Assembly (NCBI RefSeq): GCF_001854185.1
Contig: NZ_CP017603.1
Span: forward strand, 4,278,001-4,342,000
Reading direction: 5' to 3'
Length of the DNA: 64,000 bases
Origin: Clostridium formicaceticum
Lineage (GTDB): Bacteria > Bacillota > Clostridia > Peptostreptococcales > Natronincolaceae
This document shows positions 44,813 through 54,002 of this stretch, in pieces. A program made the position numbers and the translations under genes. The notes below the pieces were generated by a model. The model saw only the letters and a list, made by a program, of their open reading frames with translations. It searched no databases and had not been told where the DNA came from. Within the stretch, counting starts at the first letter, position 1. Each line of letters opens with the position of its first letter.

Positions 44813-45673
44813 CTAATCATACTCCTCCAAGTAGGAGTAATTTTTTCCATCTTTCTGCCAGCCTAGGATTGCTTCCATATTGACATTTTGTGCTGCTCTA
44901 AATATAGACTTATCTACGCTTTCAAATTTAGTTTTTAGTTCTTTAATTAGGGCCTTCACCTCATAACGTTTTGTCCCTATTTTTTTTGCCGCTACCATAC
45001 AGGCACAGTTTAGGGGCCAAATACCGCTATGATCTGTAAAATCAATAATAGCCTCCTCTTCTATATGGTATAAAGGTCGAATCAGCTCTAATCCTTCAAA
45101 ATTCGAAGATTTTAATTTTGGCAGCATAGTACTAAAGTTCCCTGTATATAGTAGATTTAACATTGTAGTTTCAATCACATCATTAAAATGATGCCCAAGG
45201 GCCAGCTTGTTGCAACCTAGCTCTTGTGCCTTCCTATACAATGCCCCCCGTCTCATTTTTGCACACATATAACAGGGATAATCCTTTGCTACATTATCTA
45301 CAATTCTAAAAATCCCTGAATCAAAGATATGAACGGGAATATCTAGATGCTGACAGTTATCCACTAGTAGCTGTTTGATGCTATCATGGTATCCAGGGTC
45401 CATCGCAACAAACTCCAACTGAAAATTATCCCTGCCATGACGTTTTAGTTCTTGAAATAACTTTGCCATCAAAAGACTATCCTTACCACCAGAAATTGCT
45501 ACAGCAATTTTATCCCCATCTTCTATCAACTGAAATTCTTTGATGGCTTTAATAAATTTGCTCCATATGTCTTTTCTATATGTTGTAATAATACTCCGCT
45601 CTATTTCTTGAAGAGATTTTCTATCACTGAAGGGAATCAGCTGCTCACAGCCTTTGCCTGCAATATCACTCAT
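44813..45673 (-). CDS. TtcA-family tRNA 2-thiolation-like PP-loop ATPase
   Basis: The 286-residue PP-loop protein has SGGKDSLLM, CYMC and the ALGHHFNDVIETTMLNLLYTG motif of TtcA/TtuA-type tRNA thiolases. Cys residues in CYMC and NCAC would hold an Fe-S cluster. It probably thiolates a tRNA cytidine or uridine, though the target base is not certain in Clostridia. The ATG at 45673 has AGAGGTGA upstream, 13 bp after topB. Confidence 0.82.
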   Translation of the reverse strand: MSDIAGKGCEQLIPFSDRKSLQEIERSIITTYRKDIWSKFIKAIKEFQLIEDGDKIAVAISGGKDSLLMAKLFQELKRHGRDNFQLEFVAMDPGYHDSIKQLLVDNCQHLDIPVHIFDSGIFRIVDNVAKDYPCYMCAKMRRGALYRKAQELGCNKLALGHHFNDVIETTMLNLLYTGNFSTMLPKLKSSNFEGLELIRPLYHIEEEAIIDFTDHSGIWPLNCACMVAAKKIGTKRYEVKALIKELKTKFESVDKSIFRAAQNVNMEAILGWQKDGKNYSYLEEYD

Positions 45674-45686
45674 TTTATCACCTCTT

Positions 45687-47873
45687 TTAAAACTTAAGCT
45701 TAGAAAGAGCATCCGCTAAAGCGGTATTGATTGGTTCCTCAGCTTGCTTTTTTTGCTCTTTTAAATATCTAGACACTTCTTTCTTAGAAACCTTGTCACC
45801 TGCACTTTTCTTTCTTTCATTGAAGGCAGAAAGTTTTTCTCTGTGGCCACAGCTGCAAACAAATATCTGACCCTCACCCTCACCTCTTAATTCAAGTTTT
45901 TTACGACAATTTGGGCATCTAGCATTGGTAATTTTCGCAACAGCCTTTCTGTGACCACACTCCCGATCTTGGCATATCAGCATTTTGCCTTTTTTCCCAT
46001 TGACCTCCAGCATGTATTTTCCACACTCTGGACACTTGGTTCTTGTAAGATTATCGTGCTTAAATACATCTTCACTATTTTTTATTTCCCTTACAACTGT
46101 TTTTGTATAATCTCTCATTTCACCAATAAAGCTCTCCTTTTTAAGGCTGCCTTTAGAAATAGCTGCTAGCTTTTGTTCCCATTCAGCAGTTAAAGCAGGA
46201 GATTTTAAATCTTCGGGAACCAGTTGCAGCAATTGCTTTCCTTTGGAGGTGATGAAGATATCTTTTCCTCGCTTTTCGATTAAGAAGGTATTAAACAGCT
46301 TTTCAATAATATCTGCCCTTGTGGCTACTGTCCCAATACCACCGGTTTCTCCTATCGTTTTAATTAAATCTTTGCTTTCATTTATCATGTATTTTGCTGG
46401 ATTTTCCATGGCGGAAAGAAGACTTCCTTCATTAAAGGGGGCAGGAGGCTTAGTTTCCCCTTTCGTTTGAAAAACATTGGCTATCTTCAAAGTATCTCCC
46501 TGCTTCAAGCTAGGCAATAATTGATCTGAAATATCCTCCTGTGTATCTTCATCTTCAAATTTATTTTGATAAACTGCTTTCCATCCCTCTGCAATAACAA
46601 TCTTCCCTTTAGCAATAAAGTTTTCTTCTCCTATTTTAGCTTTTATCGTTGTTTGCTCATACTCAAAGAGAGGATATAATACTGCAAAAAAACGCTTAAC
46701 AACTAGATCATAAATTTTTCTTTCCTTGTCACTCAACATACCCAAATAAGCTGGCTCCTCTGTTGGTATGATGGCATGATGATCTGAAACCTTGTTATTA
46801 TCTACAAAAGATTTATTCCCTTTTATTGAAGTTTTCAGTATCTTTGCAGCTATGAATGTATAGGGCCCAACACCACATGCCTTTACCCGATCCTTCAGTG
46901 TATCTACAATATCCGAAGAAATATACCTAGAATCTGTCCTGGGGTAGGTCAATAGCTTATGACCTTCATACAGTTTTTGCATGATAGAAAGAGTTTCTTT
47001 TGCTGAATAGCCAAAAATTTTATTGGCATCCCTCTGTAATTCTGTCAAATCATATAATTGTGGAGAGAAGCTTTTTTTGTAGGTTTTATTTACTTCTACA
47101 ACTTTTGCATCTTTTTTCTCCACTGCCATAAGAATTTTATCACACTTATTTTTGTCAAAGCTTCTCATATCCTTTGTCTGAGCATCCTGCCATGTTAACT
47201 TTAGCTTATCTGCCACAGCTGTGATACCATAAAAACTCTTAGACTTAAAGTTTTGAATTTCTTCTTCTCGCTTTGCAATCATAGCCAGGGTTGGTGTTTG
47301 AACCCTGCCGCAGGAAAGCTGTGCATTATATCTACAGGTTAAAGCTCGTGTAGCATTGATACCTACCAACCAATCCGCCTCAGCCCTTGCAACCGCTGAA
47401 GTATAGAGATTTTCATAATCTTTTCCACTTTTTAATTTGCTAAAACCCTCTTTAATCGCCTTATCAGTAACAGAAGAGATCCAAAGACGTTTTACCGGCT
47501 TTTTTACATGGGCTTTTTCGATAATCCACCTAGCTACAAGCTCCCCCTCTCTGCCTGCATCAGTGGCTATAACAATTTCATCAACATCCTTTCTGCTAAG
47601 CTGCTGTTTTACAATATGGAATTGTTTAGCACTTTGCTTGATGATAATAAGCTTTAAATGTGGGGGTAGCATAGGTAAATCTTCGATTTTCCATGACTTA
47701 TACTTTTGGTCATAGACTTCTGGATCTGCTAATGTCACCAAATGCCCTAAGGCCCAAGTAACAATATATTTTTCTCCTTCTATAAAACCATTTCCTTTTT
47801 TGTGACAATTTAAAACTCTAGCTAAATCCCTTCCTACGGAAGGTTTTTCAGCGAGTACTGCTATTTTTTTCAT
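45687..47873 (-). CDS. topB: DNA topoisomerase III
   Basis: The 728-residue type IA topoisomerase has the TOPRIM core (LAEKPSVGRDLARVL, ATDAGREGEL) and the active-site Tyr in LLTYPRTDSRYIS. Two C-terminal zinc ribbons (CPECGKYM, CPNCRKKL) follow. It relaxes and decatenates DNA. The start at 47873 (MKKIAVLAEKP) fits the family; a 20-codon N-terminal extension is not needed. Confidence 0.95.
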   Translation of the reverse strand: MKKIAVLAEKPSVGRDLARVLNCHKKGNGFIEGEKYIVTWALGHLVTLADPEVYDQKYKSWKIEDLPMLPPHLKLIIIKQSAKQFHIVKQQLSRKDVDEIVIATDAGREGELVARWIIEKAHVKKPVKRLWISSVTDKAIKEGFSKLKSGKDYENLYTSAVARAEADWLVGINATRALTCRYNAQLSCGRVQTPTLAMIAKREEEIQNFKSKSFYGITAVADKLKLTWQDAQTKDMRSFDKNKCDKILMAVEKKDAKVVEVNKTYKKSFSPQLYDLTELQRDANKIFGYSAKETLSIMQKLYEGHKLLTYPRTDSRYISSDIVDTLKDRVKACGVGPYTFIAAKILKTSIKGNKSFVDNNKVSDHHAIIPTEEPAYLGMLSDKERKIYDLVVKRFFAVLYPLFEYEQTTIKAKIGEENFIAKGKIVIAEGWKAVYQNKFEDEDTQEDISDQLLPSLKQGDTLKIANVFQTKGETKPPAPFNEGSLLSAMENPAKYMINESKDLIKTIGETGGIGTVATRADIIEKLFNTFLIEKRGKDIFITSKGKQLLQLVPEDLKSPALTAEWEQKLAAISKGSLKKESFIGEMRDYTKTVVREIKNSEDVFKHDNLTRTKCPECGKYMLEVNGKKGKMLICQDRECGHRKAVAKITNARCPNCRKKLELRGEGEGQIFVCSCGHREKLSAFNERKKSAGDKVSKKEVSRYLKEQKKQAEEPINTALADALSKLKF

Positions 47874-48261
47874 AACAACAATCCCTTCAAAATAACTACG
47901 TTTTATGATAATATGCTGGCTTAAGTTGTGCAATAACTGAATGTAGTGTTAAGAATTGCACAAGTCGAATTTACTTCGAGGATGTAGTACTTAATCTCCC
48001 ATTTACATAAGTAGATAATCCAAATCTTTGATTTAGTGTTAGTCACTTAGTTTGTTCATCTAGAAGCGTAGGTCTTAGTAATACACCAAAGGATAAAATT
48101 TACCTTTAAAATTTTGCCTAAGCAGTATACGCTATATTATAACAAATCCTGCTTTATCTATCTAATATTAACACAAAACACAAATCCTATGAAGTATTCT
48201 TAAGGAATCTATTACTTTTCCTAAATCTTTGCTATTTTTAGATGTAATTTTCATCAATATA
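47874..48261. other. intergenic region with fragments of the dispersed repeat
   Basis: ATGTAGTGTTAAG (47941-47953) and ATGTAGTACTTAA (47982-47994) are direct repeats. A further match to ATGTAGTGCTTAA lies at 2301-2313, and CGTAGGTCTTAGTAATAC at 48067-48084 resembles one arm of the palindromic element. No gene is seen. Confidence 0.45.
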
Positions 48262-48270
48262 TGATATAAT
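48262..48270 (+). promoter_or_regulatory. extended -10 promoter of the ABC-F gene
   Basis: TG-A-TATAAT lies about 40 bp before the GTG start, with no good -35 box. Confidence 0.5.
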
Positions 48271-48311
48271 ACGCACAGATTGTCAAATTTTAAGAAGAGG
48301 AAGGTAATAAC

Positions 48312-49901
48312 GTGATTACTGTAACAAATGTCAGTTTACGCTATGGAGATCAAAAACTTTTTGAAGATGTAAATATAAAATTCACCCCTGGTAATTGCTA
48401 TGGTGTTATAGGTGCCAATGGCGCAGGAAAAAGTACTTTCTTAAAGATTTTATCAGGAGAAGTTGAACCCAACACTGGAGAGATCAGTATTCCCTTTGGT
48501 ATACGTATGTCGGTTTTAAAACAGGATCATTATCAGTATGATGCCAACCAAGTACTAGAAACGGTTATCATGGGTAATGCAAGACTTTATGAAATTATGA
48601 GGGAAAAGGATGCTATCTATGCAAAGGTAGACTTTACTGACGAAGATGGTATAAAAGCTTCTGAGTTAGAGGGGGAATTTGCAGAATTGAATGGATGGGA
48701 AGCTGAATCAGAAGCTTCTTCTCTTCTTCAAGGTCTTGGTATCAAAACAGACCTTCATGATAAAAAAATGAGTGAACTTTCAGGTGCCGAAAAAGTAAAA
48801 GTGCTCTTGGCACAAGCTTTGTTTGGAAAGCCTGGAATTCTAATTTTAGATGAGCCTACCAACCACCTGGATATTAAGTCCATTAACTGGTTGCAGGAAT
48901 TTTTAATTCAATTTGAAGGAACAGTAATTGTTGTGTCCCATGATAGACACTTCTTAAACTATGTATGCACACATATTACCGATGTAGACTTTGGTCAAAT
49001 TAAGTTATACATGGGTAATTATGACTTTTGGTATGAATCCAGCCAACTAGCCCTTCAAATGATGAAGGATCAAAATAAAAAGAAGGAAGAGAAGATTAAA
49101 GAACTTCAGGAATTTATTGCACGTTTCAGCGCCAATGCTTCTAAGTCAAAGCAAGCTACTTCTCGTAAAAAATTATTAGACAAAATATCTCTTGATGATA
49201 TCCAACCCTCTACTAGAAGATATCCTTATGTAGGTTTTACACCTTCAAGGGAAGTAGGTAATGAAATTCTGACTGTAGAAAATCTAACAAAAACCATTGA
49301 TGGAAAGAAAGTACTGAACAACGTCAGTTTTAGAGTTGCCAAAGGGGACAAAATCGCATTTGTAGGAGAAAGTGAAATTGTTAATACCACCCTATTCAAA
49401 ATATTGATGGGGGAAATGGAGGCAGATAGTGGAGAATATAAGTGGGGTGTTACCATCACCAATGCTTATTTTCCTAAGGACAACTCCCAGTTTTTTAACG
49501 ATGTTGACCTTAACTTAGTAGATTGGTTACGTCAATTCTCTGAGGAGAAATCTGAAAGCTATCTTCGCGGTTTCTTAGGTAGAATGCTTTTTTCAGGAGA
49601 AGAGGCTTTAAAACAAGCCAATGTACTTTCTGGAGGAGAAAAGGTGCGCTGTATGCTTTCTAAGATGATGTTAAGTAACGCCAATGTCTTAGTCTTAGAT
49701 CAGCCTACAAACCATTTAGATCTTGAATCTATTACCGCTCTAAATAATGGTCTCAAGGATTATAAGAGTAATATTCTCTTTACATCCCATGACCATGAAT
49801 TTATCCAAACCATAGCTAATAGAATTATTGAAATTACAGATTCAGGTGTAATTGATAAAACAATGACCTATGATGAATATTTAGAGACTAAAAACCTGTA
49901 G
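48312..49901 (+). CDS. ABC-F ATPase, YkpA/YbiT-like, with degenerate second site
   Basis: This 529-residue protein has two ABC domains with an ABC-F linker (about residues 235-300) and no membrane part. Domain 1 has Walker A GANGAGKST, signature LSGAE and LILDEPTNHLD. Domain 2 has GESEIVNTT where Walker A should be, so the Lys is missing. Its signature is intact (LSGGE), and LVLDQPTNHLD has Gln for the catalytic Glu. ABC-F proteins act on ribosomes during stress or antibiotic arrest. A degenerate second site may be a subfamily trait. The start is a GTG with GGAAGG upstream. Confidence 0.92.
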   Translation: MITVTNVSLRYGDQKLFEDVNIKFTPGNCYGVIGANGAGKSTFLKILSGEVEPNTGEISIPFGIRMSVLKQDHYQYDANQVLETVIMGNARLYEIMREKDAIYAKVDFTDEDGIKASELEGEFAELNGWEAESEASSLLQGLGIKTDLHDKKMSELSGAEKVKVLLAQALFGKPGILILDEPTNHLDIKSINWLQEFLIQFEGTVIVVSHDRHFLNYVCTHITDVDFGQIKLYMGNYDFWYESSQLALQMMKDQNKKKEEKIKELQEFIARFSANASKSKQATSRKKLLDKISLDDIQPSTRRYPYVGFTPSREVGNEILTVENLTKTIDGKKVLNNVSFRVAKGDKIAFVGESEIVNTTLFKILMGEMEADSGEYKWGVTITNAYFPKDNSQFFNDVDLNLVDWLRQFSEEKSESYLRGFLGRMLFSGEEALKQANVLSGGEKVRCMLSKMMLSNANVLVLDQPTNHLDLESITALNNGLKDYKSNILFTSHDHEFIQTIANRIIEITDSGVIDKTMTYDEYLETKNL

Positions 49902-49948
49902 GTAGTGTGCAATATACCGCTTCAACAGATGAAAACAATATTATGATA

Positions 49949-49989
49949 AAAAATAGTGACGAATGCTTTTAGCATTCGTCACTATTTTT
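49949..49989. terminator. bidirectional terminator
   Basis: A perfect 19-bp stem with a 3-nt loop (49949-49967 / 49971-49989) starts with an A run and ends in a T run. It serves the ABC-F gene and the small Cys-rich gene. Confidence 0.85.
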
Positions 49990-50012
49990 GCTATGTATGA
50001 GATTTTCTATAG

Positions 50013-50171
50013 TTACAGCGCTTCTGAACTACAAAGACGTTTCTTATCATTACAGGTTCGACCACATTTACTACATACATGGGTAGCATCTTTTACTATT
50101 TTTTTATACTCCTTTAAATTCTCCTTTAACTCTTTCTTTTTAAGTTTACATAGCTTTTTTTTGTCTCCCAT
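50013..50171 (-). CDS. 52-residue Cys-rich small protein (possible zinc ribbon)
   Basis: The frame starts with an ATG with a strong TAAGGAGGATAAAA site and ends in TAA. The product has a highly basic helical N-terminus (MGDKKKLCKLKKKELKE) and a C-terminal CSKCGRTCNDKKRLC, which could bind zinc. I do not recognise a function. It is flanked by perfect terminators on both sides, so it is a transcription unit of its own. The plus-strand frame over it is an antisense shadow. Confidence 0.7.
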   Translation of the reverse strand: MGDKKKLCKLKKKELKENLKEYKKIVKDATHVCSKCGRTCNDKKRLCSSEAL

Positions 50172-50351
50172 TTTTATCCTCCTTACTCAAAAATGTCATA
50201 TGTCTACGAAAGTCTTAATGATTATATAGTTAAGGGTTGTATCATTTATTGGTAAGAACTAATTGTAATTGATAATTTTTATCAAATTCTCTTTCTATCA
50301 TTATAAATGAAAAAAAGGACTTTGTCACTGAAAAATAATTTTAACAACTCA

Positions 50352-50408
50352 AGTTAACAAGTTAAAAACCATACTAATTTTTCTAGTATGGTTTTTAACT
50401 TGTTAACT
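50352..50408 (-). terminator. terminator of the Uup-type gene
   Basis: A perfect 25-bp stem with a 7-nt loop (50352-50376 / 50384-50408) begins one base past the stop codon. Confidence 0.8.
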
Positions 50409-50409
50409 A

Positions 50410-52317
50410 TTATTTATTTTGTTTTTCCTTTGCAATTGCATCTGCTAAATCGTTCAGATACATCCATCGTTCCATCTTTTCCTCCAACTGTTGCTCTAGC
50501 ATTTCCTTTTCATTTAATAGTTGTTGTAAGCGTGCATAATCTGAGGATGCTTCGTGAATTTTTTCTTGCTTTTCTTGGATTTTTTCCTCAAGACCAGCAA
50601 TAATATCATCTATTTCTTCATATTCTCTCTGTTCTTTGAAGGAAAACTTCAGGGGTTTTTCCTTCGATAAATTAGAGGTTTTACCATCAGCTTCTTTAGA
50701 CTTCTTTATTGAGATATGACTTGGTTCTTCAATTTTATTTATAGCATAATTTATTTTAAAGTCTGAATAATTTCCTGTATATTCAATGATCTTCCCCTTA
50801 TCTTCAAAAGCAAATATCTTTTCTGCCATCCGATCTAAGAAGTATCGATCATGGGAAACCGCAATCACTGCTCCTTTGAAATCTTCAAGATAATCCTCTA
50901 AAATTGTTAAAGTTTCTATATCAAGGTCATTGGTAGGCTCATCTAGAAAAAGGACATTAGGTGATGCCATTAAGACGCTAAGTAGATACAATCTTCTTTT
51001 TTCTCCGCCCGATAGTTTTCCAATAGGTGTCCACTGCAAATGAGAAGGAAACAAGAACCTTTCCAACATCTGTGATGCTGTTATTTTATCTCCCTCTGCT
51101 GTAGTTACATATTCTGCCGCTTCTTTAATATACTCTATCACCCTTAAATCTTCCTGCATATGTTGATTTTCTTGGGCATACACACCGATTTTTACAGTTT
51201 CTCCTATCTCTATCTCTCCAACATCCGGTTGCAGTCTACTGCTCATGATATTCAGAAGGGTTGATTTCCCTCTACCATTTGCTCCTATAATCCCGATCCT
51301 ATCATTTCTAAGCAAAGTATAGCTAAAATCATCTATCACTTTTTTGCCATCAAAGGACTTATTTATATGTTTCATCTCAATGACTTTTTTTCCCAAGCGG
51401 GTGGAGGCCACAGAGATTTCTACACTTTCATCAGGAACATATTTATTTTCTTCACTGAGCTTTTCAAAACGATCAATTCGAGCTTTTTGTTTGGTGGTTC
51501 TTGCTTTTGCACCTCTTTTTATCCAAGCAAGCTCTTTCCTCAACAGGTTTTGTCTTTTTTTCTCATTGGCTGCTTCGATTTGTTCTCGTTCCAGTTTCTT
51601 TTCTAAAAAACTGCTATAATTCCCTTGATAGAGATAGATATTTCCTCTATCTAATTCCAGCATTTCATTTACTACGCTATCTAAAAAGTATCTATCATGG
51701 GTGATCATCAAAAGAGCACCCTTTCTTTTATTAAGATACTGTTCTAACCACTCAATGGTGTCATTGTCCAGATGATTGGTAGGTTCATCTAAAATTAGCA
51801 GTTCCGATGGTTGAATCAAGGCAGCTGCTAGGGCAATCCTTTTTCTTTGTCCTCCAGACAATGTCCCTACCCTTGCATTATAATCACCAATTCCTAATTT
51901 AGTTAATATCATCTTTGCTTCACTTTCTATGTTCCATGCCTCTAGTGCATCCATATCATGTGTAAGCTTTATTATTTTTTCATTAGGTGTATTGGGATCA
52001 TAAATAGCTTCTTGATAGTCTCTTATTAGTCTCATCACCGGGGAGTTACCTCTAAACACCTGCTGCAATACAGAAGCTTTCGCATCAAAGTAAGGATTTT
52101 GAGGAAGATATTCTATCCTGACAGCATTTCCTTTGATAACTCTCCCTTCATCTGGTGTTTCCAACCCTGCAATAATTTTTAATAAAGTGGTTTTGCCTGT
52201 ACCATTAATACCTATTACACCTATTTTATCTCCTTCGTTAATACCGAAACTAATCCTGTTCAATAATTGTTTTTCGCTATAGCTTTTTGAGATGTTTTCT
52301 GCACTTAAAAGATTCAT
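50410..52317 (-). CDS. ABC-F ATPase, Uup-like
   Basis: The 635-residue tandem ATPase has both sites intact (GINGTGKTT and GANGRGKST; LSGGQ and LSGGE; two DEPTN motifs). A C-terminal coiled coil from about residue 555 is typical of Uup. Uup proteins act on ribosomes or DNA intermediates. The ATG at 52317 is chosen since AAAGGG is 6 nt before it. Confidence 0.92.
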   Translation of the reverse strand: MNLLSAENISKSYSEKQLLNRISFGINEGDKIGVIGINGTGKTTLLKIIAGLETPDEGRVIKGNAVRIEYLPQNPYFDAKASVLQQVFRGNSPVMRLIRDYQEAIYDPNTPNEKIIKLTHDMDALEAWNIESEAKMILTKLGIGDYNARVGTLSGGQRKRIALAAALIQPSELLILDEPTNHLDNDTIEWLEQYLNKRKGALLMITHDRYFLDSVVNEMLELDRGNIYLYQGNYSSFLEKKLEREQIEAANEKKRQNLLRKELAWIKRGAKARTTKQKARIDRFEKLSEENKYVPDESVEISVASTRLGKKVIEMKHINKSFDGKKVIDDFSYTLLRNDRIGIIGANGRGKSTLLNIMSSRLQPDVGEIEIGETVKIGVYAQENQHMQEDLRVIEYIKEAAEYVTTAEGDKITASQMLERFLFPSHLQWTPIGKLSGGEKRRLYLLSVLMASPNVLFLDEPTNDLDIETLTILEDYLEDFKGAVIAVSHDRYFLDRMAEKIFAFEDKGKIIEYTGNYSDFKINYAINKIEEPSHISIKKSKEADGKTSNLSKEKPLKFSFKEQREYEEIDDIIAGLEEKIQEKQEKIHEASSDYARLQQLLNEKEMLEQQLEEKMERWMYLNDLADAIAKEKQNK

Positions 52318-52405
52318 GTTATTCCCTTTCTCTATCACCATTTGTTATTCTATTTTCTTTATAACACATTCAAGAGAAAAGAGCAAATACTTTCCTATCC
52401 TTCTG

Positions 52406-53761
52406 CTATCTTGGGGCTTTCCTAGTATTTTTGCTGGTGGATCTGGAACCTCTACCCGTAGTCTTTTTGTCTTGTGCAGATTTTTCTTTATTGCTGTTGA
52501 AGGCTTTTTTATTGTCGGTACGCTTTCCTTTTCCAAACTTCTTATCCTTAGAAGGACTTCTGTCTTTAAATTTATTATTTTTCTTATTTTTTTCTTCTCT
52601 GAATTCCCTCGCATCCTGTGTTGATTTTATACTTTTTTCTCGTTTCTCCTCATCTGATTTCTGTCGTTCTATCTTCATGTTGATCCCTTTTTCTATTAAG
52701 GCTAAGTTATGTTGATCCCTTGGTGTTACGAAGGTAATGGCAACACCAGTCTGACCAGCTCTCCCTGTACGGCCTATACGATGAATGTAAGCTTCTGCAT
52801 CCTGTGCTATATCATAATTAAATATATGGGTTACTCCTTCTATATCTAATCCTCTAGCAGCCACATCTGTCGCTACAAGAAGCTGTATTTCTGCTTTTCT
52901 AAAGGCCTTCATTACCTTCTCACGCTTTGCCTGACTCAAGTCCCCATGTAATTCATCTGAGGCATAACCCCCTTCTATTAAAGCTTCATTCAAAGCACTG
53001 GCACGACGCTTTGTACGGCAAAAGATAATGGCTAAAAATGGATTATACTTGCCCAGGGTTTCAAAAAGTGCCGCCTGCTTGCGTCTATCGGTGGTTTCAA
53101 TAACAAGCTGCTTGATTTCATCTAAGGTTATTTTATCGCTTTTTACTCGTATATGAATGGGTTTATTCATGTATTGTGAAGCTAAGTGATGTATTTCTTT
53201 AGGCATTGTAGCGGAGAACAACATCGTTTGACGGTTTTTTGAGGTCTGATGTATGATTTCCTCTACTTCCTGTAAAAACCCCATATGAAGCATTTGATCC
53301 GCTTCATCCAGCACCAACATCTTTAATTGACGAAAATCAATGGTTCTTCTTCTTAGGTGGTCTAAAAGCCTTCCTGGCGTACCAATCACCATATGTACAT
53401 CCTGTTTTAATTTCCGAATCTGTTTGTCTACATCTTGTCCGCCGTATGCTGCTAACACATTGATACCCTTTGCAGAGATAAGTTTTTTAGCTTCGTTCGT
53501 AATCTGAAGTGCCAGTTCTCTGGTAGGGGTCATGATTAAGGCTTGTATAAAAGGTTTTTTTACATCAATATTTTGCATAATCGGCAGCATAAAAGCAAAG
53601 GTTTTTCCCGTACCTGTCTGTGCTTGAGCAATCACGTCTTTGCCCGTCAATAGTGGTGGAATCGTCTGTGCCTGTATGGGGGTGGGCTCAACAATACCAT
53701 TTTTATTTAATAGATTCTCTAGTTCCGTATCAATGCCAAGGTTAAAAAAGTTTTTTCTCAT
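52406..53761 (-). CDS. DEAD-box ATP-dependent RNA helicase
   Basis: The 451-residue RhlE/CshA-like helicase shows the Q motif (PTPIQAQTIP), Walker A AQTGTGKT, PTRELA, VLDEADQML, SAT and HRIGRTGRAG. A tail of about 80 residues rich in Lys, Ser and Asn would bind RNA. It unwinds RNA in ribosome assembly or decay. The ATG at 53761 has GAGG 8 nt before it. Confidence 0.95.
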   Translation of the reverse strand: MRKNFFNLGIDTELENLLNKNGIVEPTPIQAQTIPPLLTGKDVIAQAQTGTGKTFAFMLPIMQNIDVKKPFIQALIMTPTRELALQITNEAKKLISAKGINVLAAYGGQDVDKQIRKLKQDVHMVIGTPGRLLDHLRRRTIDFRQLKMLVLDEADQMLHMGFLQEVEEIIHQTSKNRQTMLFSATMPKEIHHLASQYMNKPIHIRVKSDKITLDEIKQLVIETTDRRKQAALFETLGKYNPFLAIIFCRTKRRASALNEALIEGGYASDELHGDLSQAKREKVMKAFRKAEIQLLVATDVAARGLDIEGVTHIFNYDIAQDAEAYIHRIGRTGRAGQTGVAITFVTPRDQHNLALIEKGINMKIERQKSDEEKREKSIKSTQDAREFREEKNKKNNKFKDRSPSKDKKFGKGKRTDNKKAFNSNKEKSAQDKKTTGRGSRSTSKNTRKAPR

Positions 53762-53873
53762 ATTCATTTCCTCTCTTGTTTTTAATTGTCTTCATTATTA
53801 TTGGTAACAGCAGTTCAGTTCATTCTACCATAATTGCTATTCTAAATAAATTGTTGCACAATCTAGCCCATAT

Positions 53874-53915
53874 CTAAAAGAGCTGTTCTCATTTTACTTT
53901 GGACAGCTCTTTTAG
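53874..53915 (-). terminator. terminator of the M3 peptidase gene
   Basis: A perfect 13-bp stem CTAAAAGAGCTGT / ACAGCTCTTTTAG with a 16-nt loop lies 88 bp past the peptidase stop. Confidence 0.6.
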
Positions 53916-54002
53916 TAAAGTTCATGTTAAGGTTTAAATATAACATTAAGGTAAAATCCTTGAAAAATCAATAAATATCAAGTTAATCTATATCTTCAAC
54001 TT

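Noticed and set aside
49963-50229. 88-codon plus-strand frame
   Set aside because: It lies antisense to the small Cys-rich gene at 50013-50171, which has a strong ribosome site and protein-like composition.
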